Shown here piece by piece: positions 1 to 6,339 of a DNA stretch of 7,013 bases. The translations under genes were made by a program, and so were the position numbers. The DNA is from Bacteroidaceae bacterium (GTDB taxonomy: Bacteria; Bacteroidota; Bacteroidia; Bacteroidales; Bacteroidaceae), in assembly GCA_023227685.1 (NCBI GenBank), contig JALNVG010000128.1:1-7013 (forward strand), given 5' to 3'. The notes under the pieces are model-generated. The model searched no databases. It was not told where the DNA came from and was given only the letters and a program-made list of their open reading frames with translations. Within the stretch, counting starts at the first letter, position 1. Each line of letters begins with the position of its first letter.

Positions 1-514
1 CCAGCGGAACTCCATAGCCCGAATTATTATAATTGTATGGCAGACCGTAAAGACGAACCAAATCAAAATAGAAAATGGCACGCAAGGTCAAGGCCTGTCC
101 CTTGTAGGAATCAAAACCCGTACTCCCTTTAGCCTCAAGCTTTTCAATATTCTCAAGCAGATTATTCACTTGAAGGATACAATAATAGCCTTGTTCCCAG
201 AAGCCGCTATATGAACCTGTTGTAGCAGAATGATTAAATGTATAGAGATTATCGAGACCGCGACCTTGAGAGGGGATAGTTAAATCGCCTCCTTTGGCAT
301 CGCCATACATAAAGAAATTACGACCATAATAAGATGACGAAGTCATGGCACGCATAATGCCATTTATTACAACTTTGGCATCGGAAGTCGTCGCAATCGC
401 ATTCTCCGAGTTGGATGAATTGCTGGGTTGATTATCTAAGAATCCATCACAAGACGTTAATGATAGCAGAGCTGTGACAGAAAACACAACGATATAATTA
501 TATAATTTTTTCAT
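1..514 (-). CDS. SusD/RagB-like outer-membrane nutrient-binding lipoprotein, N-terminal part (C-terminus beyond left edge)
   Basis: SusD-family proteins are surface lipoproteins that sit on a SusC transporter as a lid and help capture oligosaccharides or other nutrients. The 171 residues visible here start with a lipoprotein signal peptide: MKK, a hydrophobic stretch at about 8-19, and a lipobox L19-T-S-C22. The mature protein begins with CDGFLDNQP (22-30), a typical SusD start. ALTLRAIFYFDLVRLYG (141-157) is the conserved SusD N-terminal helix signature and is followed by LPYNY. About two thirds of a normal SusD (roughly 500-600 aa) is missing beyond the edge, so ligand-binding residues cannot be judged. 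I chose the start at 514 because it gives a compact signal peptide and has a GGAG nine bases upstream. Two in-frame ATGs, at 532 (overlapping the susC stop by one base) and 529, would add 6 or 5 residues. The gene is almost certainly cotranscribed with susC. The substrate is unknown. Confidence 0.95.
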   Translation of the reverse strand, partial: MKKLYNYIVVFSVTALLSLTSCDGFLDNQPSNSSNSENAIATTSDAKVVINGIMRAMTSSSYYGRNFFMYGDAKGGDLTIPSQGRGLDNLYTFNHSATTGSYSGFWEQGYYCILQVNNLLENIEKLEAKGSTGFDSYKGQALTLRAIFYFDLVRLYGLPYNYNNSGYGVPL

Positions 515-523
515 CTGAATATA

Positions 524-527
524 CTCC
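524..527 (-). promoter_or_regulatory. Shine-Dalgarno-like site for susD
   Basis: GGAG lies nine bases before the ATG at 514, in the 17-base susC-susD spacer. Bacteroidota often lack strong ribosome binding sites, so this one helps decide between the three in-frame ATGs (532, 529, 514). The susC gene ends in the tandem stops TAA TGA just upstream, a layout that would also allow translational coupling. Confidence 0.45.
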
Positions 528-531
528 ATCA

Positions 532-3500
532 TTAAAATTTCAAATCTATACCAAATACAAAAGTCTTACCGATCGGCGTTTCCCAACCACGTGTACCGTA
601 ACTGTTTACCTCCGGATCAGCTTCCTTGTACTTACTGAAGGTGAGCAAATTAGTAGCGTTGAAAAATGCTCGGGCATCGTTTATCCATACTTTCTGCACG
701 AAGTCATGCGGCAAAGTATATCCCAAAGAGAGACTCTTGAGTCGAAGGTAACTAGCATTACAGATGTGACGGGAACTGTATTGCTGGGCATCTTCGAGAT
801 CGACACCTTGAATACGAGGCTGCGAGCCATTCGGATTCTCGGCTGTCCACATATTCTTGAAGTAACTCTTGGCGCGGATACGTTCCCAATAATAGCCGTC
901 GTCGGCAACATCTTTGTAGGCTCCGTCATAAATATCGCCTCCTATCTTATAGCTGAAATTAAGAGATAAATCTATACCTTTGTATTTCACATTCGTATTG
1001 ATGCCACCGTAAACATCGGGAACAGCATTGCCAATAATGGAATAATTGGCCTTTTTATAACTATAAGTTGCACCGCGACCCTTGTAAATAAAATCGCCTG
1101 CCGTCTTACTGTTCGGATCATTCACATAATAAACGCTATTGCCATTGCTCTTATCCACACCGGCCCATTCATAACCATAAAAGGCAAGAGTTGATTTACC
1201 TTCGCGGTAAACATACTGGGCACGATCATCATTACCGGTCGGATCATACCAGATGATATCAGAACCATCATACAATTTATTCACCTTGCTACTGAGAAAA
1301 GAAGCATTGACTGATGCGCTCCATGTCAAATCTTTCTTTCTGACAATATCACCCGAGAATTCAACTTCGATACCTTTATTATTAATCTTTCCGATATTGC
1401 GCAAGGTAGATGAGAAACCTGTTACCATAGATATCGGTACATCCTGAAGCAAGTTCTTTGACGTACGGTTATAATACTCAACCGTACCTCTCAAACGATT
1501 ATTCCAAAAACCGAAATCAAGGCCGATATTGCTCGTATAACTGGTTTCCCACGAAAGATTATTGTCGGCTATGGTTGAAAGCGTACCGCCGGGCTGTCCC
1601 ATATACTTGCTACTGTAAGTCACAAGATTCATATAACCGTAGTTATCGGTAGGCAGTGTACCATTCACACCATAAGATACCCGCAAACGGAGATTACTGA
1701 TGTAGGAATAATCTTTCATGAAATCTTCTTTGAACATATTCCATGAACCGGCAATGGACCAGAAATCACCCCAACGGCTGTTTTTGCTCAATCGTGAAGA
1801 ACCGTCACGCCGATAACTGGCAGATGCGAAATACTTGTCATCATAATTATAATCAAGTTTGCTGAGGACGGAAATCATCGAATTGCCCCAATTATATCCA
1901 TCGGCGGAAAGCGTTCCGGCTGTTGTGATGGTATGCAAGGTACTGGTAGGCAAATCCGTACCGGTGGCACGAGTGTAATCGGTCGTATTCTTTTCAGCCT
2001 CGAATCCGACGAGAGCACCGAGTGAATGTTTGCCGAAAAGTATATTGTAATTGGCCGTTGTAGAAGAAACAATTCTCTCATATATCGTACGCATCTCATC
2101 AACCTCACCATTGCTGGAAGAACCATTAAAATGATTGACACTATAATATAGGTGATCCTTGACGGTAGAATTATCATAAGACAAGAGCGAACGAACATCC
2201 AAGTTGGGAAGCAAATGCAAAGTAACCGCTTCCGAAGCAGTGAGTCTGTTGTTAATCGAACTGTTATCCCATTCCTTATCATAATATAAATTGTTATAAG
2301 CATAACTGCCGTAACGGTCTGTCCACGGCTTACCGGTACTATAATCGGTAGGCCAATACAACCCCCACAACAAGTTGCGTGTCTGCATAAACAGATTGGA
2401 AGACGTACTTCTCGAATCATTATAACCCGAAGTATTTGTGTGGCTGAAATTGGCATTAGTTGCAAATTCAAAAAACTTACCAACCTTGGTGGACAAATTG
2501 AGACGGCCGCTGATACGATCGAAACCATTTACTTTTAAACGACCTTGATCGTTGGTATAAGAAAGAGAGGTATAATAATTGGTGGTAGGCGAAGCACCGC
2601 TGACCGAAAAATCATATGTTTGATAAGTCGCCGTACGAAAATAAGCCTTATCCCAATCGTAATATTTACCGGAACGACCGGAATTATCATAATCACTGAT
2701 CGTCACATCAGCATTCAATCCGGTATTATCGCCGGTAGAAAACTGATAACCATGTTTATTGAATTTAGAGTTTAACTTACTCAAAGCATAAGTATTGGCC
2801 TCCTTATCGGTATGACCACTGGCTGTCTTGTAATCATGAAAAACCATATATAACATTTTTACCTGGTCTTCGGTATTGGCCGCTTCATAATTCTTAGTCG
2901 CCCAGCATGGAGTAAATCCGGTAGAAACTTTCAAGCTAACTTGCGTTTTACCGCTTTTACCTTTCTTTGTGGTAATCAAAATTACGCCATTGGCAGCACG
3001 TGATCCGTAAAGCGACGAAGCAGCAGCATCTTTTAAGACAGAGATGGATTCGATATCATCGGGATTCAAAGAATTCATGGCATTATTAGATGTATTTAGG
3101 TAATCACCCATCTGTCCCACATTTCCCGAAGTGACCGGAACGCCATCGATGACATACAACGGATCATTGCCGGCATTCATCGAACCGATACCTCGAATGC
3201 GCACACTTGGTGCGGAACCGACTTCTCCACTACTATTCGTAATCTGCAAGCCGGAAACCTTGCCACTCAGTGCATTTTCAAAACTTGTCATCGGTATATC
3301 CTTCAGAGCATCAGCTTTGACTGATGACGCGGAACCACTGTAACTACTTTTTTTGGCCGTACCATAAGCAACAACGAGAACTTCGTCTATCTGCTTGGCA
3401 TCTTCTACAAGTTTGATGGTCAGTTTACGCTGATTGCCCACTTTCACCTCTTTGGATACATAACCCATAAAAGAGATTTTTAAAACACTTGATGGAGAAC

Positions 3501-3702
3501 AAAGGAATGAAAACATTCCCTTTTGATCGGTAATCATACCTTTATTGGTACCCTCCAATAAAATTGTTGCGCCTACAATTGGTATATTATACCCATCGGT
3601 AACAACTCCTGTAACTGTTTTCGCTGTTTCCTGAGCTCTTGAATTGAGAGCCGAGAAAGAAACCAGTACCAACGTCATAATGAAAGATAATTTTCTTACC
3701 AT
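532..3702 (-). CDS. SusC/RagA-family TonB-dependent outer-membrane transporter
   Basis: This is an outer-membrane beta-barrel that imports a nutrient captured by its SusD partner, powered by TonB-ExbBD. At 1056 aa it has the usual SusC length and is intact. Residues 1-24 are a signal peptide ending around SRAQ. Residues about 29-100 form the carboxypeptidase-regulatory-like (CarboxypepD_reg-like) N-terminal extension (VTGVVTDG, GATILLEGT, ISFMGY). A TonB-box-like segment DEVLVVAYG follows at 106-114. The plug spans about 116-248 and carries the SusC signatures VRIRGIGSMNAGNDPLYVIDG (within 167-187) and LKDAAASSLYGSRAANGVIL (223-242). The rest is barrel and ends in LKF with the usual terminal Phe. 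No STN domain precedes the extension, so direct signalling to a membrane anti-sigma factor is not indicated. The ATG at 3702 gives an ideal signal peptide. It is followed 17 bases later by susD. No enzyme or regulator in the window reveals the substrate. Confidence 0.97.
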   Translation of the reverse strand: MVRKLSFIMTLVLVSFSALNSRAQETAKTVTGVVTDGYNIPIVGATILLEGTNKGMITDQKGMFSFLCSPSSVLKISFMGYVSKEVKVGNQRKLTIKLVEDAKQIDEVLVVAYGTAKKSSYSGSASSVKADALKDIPMTSFENALSGKVSGLQITNSSGEVGSAPSVRIRGIGSMNAGNDPLYVIDGVPVTSGNVGQMGDYLNTSNNAMNSLNPDDIESISVLKDAAASSLYGSRAANGVILITTKKGKSGKTQVSLKVSTGFTPCWATKNYEAANTEDQVKMLYMVFHDYKTASGHTDKEANTYALSKLNSKFNKHGYQFSTGDNTGLNADVTISDYDNSGRSGKYYDWDKAYFRTATYQTYDFSVSGASPTTNYYTSLSYTNDQGRLKVNGFDRISGRLNLSTKVGKFFEFATNANFSHTNTSGYNDSRSTSSNLFMQTRNLLWGLYWPTDYSTGKPWTDRYGSYAYNNLYYDKEWDNSSINNRLTASEAVTLHLLPNLDVRSLLSYDNSTVKDHLYYSVNHFNGSSSNGEVDEMRTIYERIVSSTTANYNILFGKHSLGALVGFEAEKNTTDYTRATGTDLPTSTLHTITTAGTLSADGYNWGNSMISVLSKLDYNYDDKYFASASYRRDGSSRLSKNSRWGDFWSIAGSWNMFKEDFMKDYSYISNLRLRVSYGVNGTLPTDNYGYMNLVTYSSKYMGQPGGTLSTIADNNLSWETSYTSNIGLDFGFWNNRLRGTVEYYNRTSKNLLQDVPISMVTGFSSTLRNIGKINNKGIEVEFSGDIVRKKDLTWSASVNASFLSSKVNKLYDGSDIIWYDPTGNDDRAQYVYREGKSTLAFYGYEWAGVDKSNGNSVYYVNDPNSKTAGDFIYKGRGATYSYKKANYSIIGNAVPDVYGGINTNVKYKGIDLSLNFSYKIGGDIYDGAYKDVADDGYYWERIRAKSYFKNMWTAENPNGSQPRIQGVDLEDAQQYSSRHICNASYLRLKSLSLGYTLPHDFVQKVWINDARAFFNATNLLTFSKYKEADPEVNSYGTRGWETPIGKTFVFGIDLKF

Positions 3703-3730
3703 ATTTCTTTAATAAAGATAAATAATGCAA

Positions 3731-3761
3731 CAAAAGTAATACATTTATTTATGTTATAAAA
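3731..3761 (-). promoter_or_regulatory. Candidate susC promoter (Bacteroides-type -33/-7)
   Basis: On the minus strand, 3738-3731 reads TACTTTTG, an exact match to the Bacteroides -7 consensus TAnnTTTG. Nineteen bases upstream, 3761-3758 reads TTTT, a one-mismatch version of the -33 TTTG. This would place the transcript start near 3724 and give a leader of about 20 bases before the ATG at 3702. The position is plausible, just after the terminator of the previous gene, but the -33 match is weak and the spacer is AT-rich, so chance matches are possible. Confidence 0.5.
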
Positions 3762-3803
3762 CATTTTGCACACTTTTATTATATTATGGTAACATAATTA
3801 ATA

Positions 3804-3840
3804 AAAAGATCCCAGTTGACATAAAAAATGTCAACCGGGA
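3804..3840 (-). terminator. Intrinsic terminator downstream of the Skp/OmpH-like gene
   Basis: The arms 3810-3822 and 3828-3840 form a 13-bp stem closing a five-base loop. All pairs are Watson-Crick except one, which is a G-U pair only in minus-strand RNA. In the minus-strand direction the stem starts TCCCGGTTGACA and is followed by ATCTTTTTAT, the T-rich tract of a factor-independent terminator. On the plus strand there is an A-C mismatch and no T tract. It begins 34 bases after the stop of the Skp-like gene, so it ends that transcript and insulates susC from it. Confidence 0.85.
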
Positions 3841-3874
3841 AAATATCTTAAACTGAATGAAGTGAATTAACTAA

Positions 3875-4474
3875 TTATTTTTTTACAGAAGAATATCTGG
3901 CGTTTAATCCATCTACAATTTCCTTTGTAATATTGTATGATTTATCCGCATAGAGCAAATTATCAAAACCCGTATTGCTGAGAATCAGATTGTAATGCTT
4001 GGTCTTATTAAATATTTTCAAAAAATTATCGATAGAATCACGGAACTGCAAACTATTCTTATTATTTTCAGTCACCAACTCGTTTTGCAACTTATTACTC
4101 AAGTTCTGAAGATCTTGCTGCAACTTTGCTAAACGATCATATTCCTGTTGAGCTCTATCCTTGGAGAGAAAGGCATTATTTTCATATTTCTTTTGGAAAT
4201 CCTGTTTCTGCTGATCCAAATCTTTTGCCTTCTCATTCAACGTAAGACGTACATTCTCGCTTTTTTTCACCATGGCTTCATTCAAATCAATACAGAAATT
4301 GTATTTGGCAAGAAGCGTATCAATTTCCACATAGGCAATTTTCATGCCGGATAATGTAGGAGTTGCCTTTTGCGTTGAAACATCTTCTGTATTAGTTTTA
4401 CCTTTACATTGTGAAAACAAAACAACTAGCGATAGAACTGCTAATACGTTAATAAGGTAGTTTATTCTCTTCAT
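3875..4474 (-). CDS. Skp/OmpH-family periplasmic chaperone-like protein, predicted lipoprotein
   Basis: Skp/OmpH proteins are periplasmic holdases that guide unfolded outer-membrane proteins to the assembly machinery. The 199-aa product has an N-terminal signal (MKRINYL, then hydrophobic 7-20) ending in FSQC, with Cys23 as the likely lipidated residue. The Gln at -1 is not the usual Gly/Ala/Ser, so lipidation is likely but not certain. After a polar linker (24-43), MKIAYVEIDTLLAKY (44-58) is the family's first strand and helix. Residues about 65-150 are rich in Lys, Gln, Glu and Asn, as expected for the coiled-coil tentacles. The C-terminal YNLILSNTGFDNLLYADKSY (161-180), followed by NITKEIVDGLNARY, closes the core fold and is typical of Bacteroidales homologues. 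It follows a small membrane-protein gene by 29 bases with no clear promoter between, and ends at a strong terminator. Family assignment is firm; the client proteins are inferred only from the family. Confidence 0.9.
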   Translation of the reverse strand: MKRINYLINVLAVLSLVVLFSQCKGKTNTEDVSTQKATPTLSGMKIAYVEIDTLLAKYNFCIDLNEAMVKKSENVRLTLNEKAKDLDQQKQDFQKKYENNAFLSKDRAQQEYDRLAKLQQDLQNLSNKLQNELVTENNKNSLQFRDSIDNFLKIFNKTKHYNLILSNTGFDNLLYADKSYNITKEIVDGLNARYSSVKK

Positions 4475-4503
4475 GACTGTTTTTATATAAAATTTTAAAT
4501 TAA

Positions 4504-4731
4504 TTATTCATTTTTTTCCCTCTCGAATTCAATCAGAGGAAAAGATTTTTTTTGACGTGCCTCTCTATCTTGAGCCTGCACACAACCATTGACACCTCTA
4601 CGTTTCAGCTCCTTATTTCCACCTACATGAACATTAGGAAACTTCCCTCCTTTGACGAAAAAGACGTTTACTCCCAATAATATAATAGAAATAGCAACTA
4701 TTAACAGAGTTATTACAAATATTTGAATCAT
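4504..4731 (-). CDS. Small single-pass membrane protein of unknown function
   Basis: I cannot assign a function. The 75-aa product has one hydrophobic segment at the very N-terminus (about 2-26, IQIFVITLLIVAISIILLGV), long enough to act as a membrane anchor and lacking any cleavage site. A basic, polar tail follows, with VKGGKFPNVHVGGNKELKRR (26-45) and GCVQAQDREARQKK (49-62) and a single Cys at 50. The GGKFPNxHVGGNK pattern resembles small proteins I recall from other Bacteroidales genomes, so I treat it as a genuine conserved gene rather than a chance reading frame; this is memory of the family, not a search. The tail charge suggests it faces the cytoplasm. It lies 29 bases upstream of the Skp-like gene on the same strand and is probably the first gene of that transcript. 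The ATG at 4731 is the natural start, directly before the membrane segment. Confidence 0.8.
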   Translation of the reverse strand: MIQIFVITLLIVAISIILLGVNVFFVKGGKFPNVHVGGNKELKRRGVNGCVQAQDREARQKKSFPLIEFEREKNE

Positions 4732-4737
4732 TTCTTC

Positions 4738-4745
4738 TAATTTTG
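4738..4745 (+). promoter_or_regulatory. Possible plus-strand -7 box upstream of pepD
   Basis: TAATTTTG matches TAnnTTTG exactly, but no TTTG-like -33 element lies at the right distance, and the leader to the pepD ATG would be about 100 bases. It may be a chance match in AT-rich sequence. No better pepD promoter was seen closer to the gene. Confidence 0.2.
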
Positions 4746-4749
4746 TCTA

Positions 4750-4757
4750 CAAAGATA
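4750..4757 (-). promoter_or_regulatory. Possible -7 box for the small-protein/Skp transcript
   Basis: On the minus strand this reads TATCTTTG, an exact match to the Bacteroides -7 consensus, 18 bases before the ATG of the small membrane protein. No convincing TTTG is present 19-21 bases upstream. It overlaps the first of two palindromes (4751-4763), which could act as operators. Confidence 0.35.
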
Positions 4758-4778
4758 ATCTTTTAATAGATAATCTTT
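4751..4778. repeat. Tandem AT-rich palindromes in the divergent promoter region
   Basis: Positions 4751-4763 read AAAGATAATCTTT, a perfect palindrome of two 6-base arms around one central base. Positions 4766-4778 (ATAGATAATCTTT) are a second copy with one arm mismatch. The shared 11-mer AGATAATCTTT recurs with a 15-base period. The first copy overlaps a minus-strand -7-like box. This arrangement could be a pair of operator sites, but base composition makes chance plausible. Confidence 0.4.
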
Positions 4779-4810
4779 CAGATTAGTCAACAAATTAACC
4801 ATATTTAGTA

Positions 4811-4835
4811 ATTTCTCACTCAAGAAAAGAGAAAT
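4811..4835 (+). repeat. Inverted repeat in the pepD leader
   Basis: ATTTCTC (4811-4817) and GAGAAAT (4829-4835) are perfect 7-base arms around an 11-base loop, ending 18 bases before the pepD ATG. No T tract follows, so it is not a terminator. It may be a modest leader hairpin or a chance match. Confidence 0.3.
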
Positions 4836-4853
4836 GAATATAAAGATAAATTA

Positions 4854-6320
4854 ATGGAAAAAGAAAATTTAAAACCGGCAAGTGTCTTTAAGTATTTTAA
4901 AGAAATTTGCCAAGTGCCCCGGCCTTCAAAGCATGAGGAGAAAATGACAGCCTTCTTAAAGGCTTTCGGTAAAACACATCATTTGGAAACAATGGTGGAC
5001 GAAGTAGGTAACGTACTGATTAAAAAGCCGGCTTCCAAAGGTAAAGAAAATTTAAAGACCGTCATTCTGCAATCACATATGGATATGGTTTGCGATTGCC
5101 TGAAAGGTGTGGAACATGATTTCTATAATGATCCTATAGAAACCGAAATTGACGGAGAATGGCTCAAGGCCAAAGGTACGACACTCGGTTCGGACAATGG
5201 CATCGGTGACGCCACGGAATTGGCTATCCTGGCCGATGACAGTATCGAACACGGACCGATAGAGTGCCTGTTTACCGTTGACGAGGAGACCGGCCTCACC
5301 GGAGCCTTTGCTCTGAAGGACGGTTTCATGAACGGAGATTTCCTGATCAACCTTGATTCCGAAGAAGAAGGTATTCTATATATCGGATGTGCAGGCGGTA
5401 TCGATTCCGTAGGTGAGTATACTTATAAAGAAGTAAAGTTGCCTGAAGGTTATTTCTCCTTTAAAGTTGAAATTAAAGGTTTGAAAGGCGGACATTCCGG
5501 AGACGATATTAATAAAGGCCGAGGTAATGCCATCAAAATCATCAATCGTTTTCTTACACAACTGATGAAGAAATACGGTGATGAATTTTATCTCTGTGAG
5601 ATTGACGGCGGCAAACTTCATAATGCCATCCCGCCTTCGGCACATGCCGTATTTGCCCTCCCCGAAGATGAGAAACATGAGGTACGCGTAGCGTTGAACC
5701 TCTTCGCCGCAGATATTGAAAATGAGCTTCATCTTGTTGAACCGGACATGGAAATCATTCTCGGGAGTACCGATCAGCAAAAGACCGCCATAGACAGAGA
5801 AACAACAGCCAACGTATTGAAAGCCATCTACGCTATGCCGCACGGAGTATTTGCCATGAGTAAAGAAATAAAAGGACTGGTAGAGACATCCACCAATCTA
5901 GCTTCGATAAAGATGATTGAAAATCATACGATAAAAATTGCAACAAGTCAACGGAGTTCTATTGTATCAGCCCGTGACAACATAGCACAAATGGTACGCA
6001 CGGTAATGGATTTGAGCGGTGCAAAGGTTACACACGGTGATGGGTACCCCGGATGGAATCCGAACACAAACTCTGAAATTCTTCATCTTGCCGTTGATTC
6101 TTACAAACGGTTGTTCGATGTGGAACCTAAAGTCGCTGCCATCCATGCCGGATTGGAATGCGGACTATTCCTGACTAAATATCCGAAACTGGATATGATT
6201 TCTTTCGGACCGACATTGATCAATGTTCACACACCTTTTGAACGTATGAACATACCCTCCGTTGAGAAGTTTTGGAAACATCTGCTTGATGTACTTGCCC
6301 ATATTCCTGCAAAGGAATAA
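4854..6320 (+). CDS. pepD: Aminoacyl-histidine dipeptidase (PepD, cytosolic non-specific dipeptidase, peptidase family M20)
   Basis: PepD is a cytosolic di-metal enzyme that hydrolyses a wide range of dipeptides, including Xaa-His, recycling amino acids from peptides. The 488-aa length matches E. coli PepD (about 485 aa), and no signal peptide is present. Catalytic motifs are all in place: SHMDMVC with H75 (metal) and D77; LGSDNGIG with D114 (bridging metal ligand); TVDEETGLTGA with E144 (general base) and E145 (metal); INLDSEE with D168 (metal); and GPTLINVHTPFE with H459 (metal). These match in order and spacing the known ligands of Vibrio PepD. GLKGGHSGDDINKGRGNA (209-226) marks the lid/dimerisation domain insertion. 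The ATG at 4854 has only a weak upstream binding site, as is common in this phylum; no alternative start is needed. An EEP-family gene follows after 19 bases, probably on the same transcript. Confidence 0.96.
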   Translation: MEKENLKPASVFKYFKEICQVPRPSKHEEKMTAFLKAFGKTHHLETMVDEVGNVLIKKPASKGKENLKTVILQSHMDMVCDCLKGVEHDFYNDPIETEIDGEWLKAKGTTLGSDNGIGDATELAILADDSIEHGPIECLFTVDEETGLTGAFALKDGFMNGDFLINLDSEEEGILYIGCAGGIDSVGEYTYKEVKLPEGYFSFKVEIKGLKGGHSGDDINKGRGNAIKIINRFLTQLMKKYGDEFYLCEIDGGKLHNAIPPSAHAVFALPEDEKHEVRVALNLFAADIENELHLVEPDMEIILGSTDQQKTAIDRETTANVLKAIYAMPHGVFAMSKEIKGLVETSTNLASIKMIENHTIKIATSQRSSIVSARDNIAQMVRTVMDLSGAKVTHGDGYPGWNPNTNSEILHLAVDSYKRLFDVEPKVAAIHAGLECGLFLTKYPKLDMISFGPTLINVHTPFERMNIPSVEKFWKHLLDVLAHIPAKE

Positions 6321-6339
6321 TTTGTCGCGAAGCACTAAT

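Noticed and set aside
527..532. Alternative susD starts at 532 and 529 (in-frame ATGs)
   Set aside because: They add MMEYIQ or MEYIQ before the basic start of the signal peptide, and the GGAG at 527-524 is correctly spaced only for the ATG at 514.
706..969. Plus-strand open frames antisense to susC (for example 706-969, 1253-1447, 1458-1652, 2545-2775, 3131-3343)
   Set aside because: These are short shadows opposite the susC coding sequence, with no family resemblance or ribosome-binding context.
1875..2528. 217-codon minus-strand open frame inside susC
   Set aside because: It is an out-of-frame reading of the susC barrel region with no recognisable motifs, and its Cys/Arg/Ile-rich composition is typical of a shifted frame.
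4834..4854. Six-codon mini-frame (MNIKIN) whose TAA overlaps the pepD ATG as TAATG
   Set aside because: The layout suggests a leader peptide with translational coupling, but the sequence is AT-rich and low in complexity, has no ribosome binding site, and shows no biased codon run; chance is the simplest explanation.
5376..5843. 155-codon minus-strand open frame antisense to pepD
   Set aside because: It lies wholly opposite an intact, motif-complete pepD and shows no signal, domain or start context of its own.
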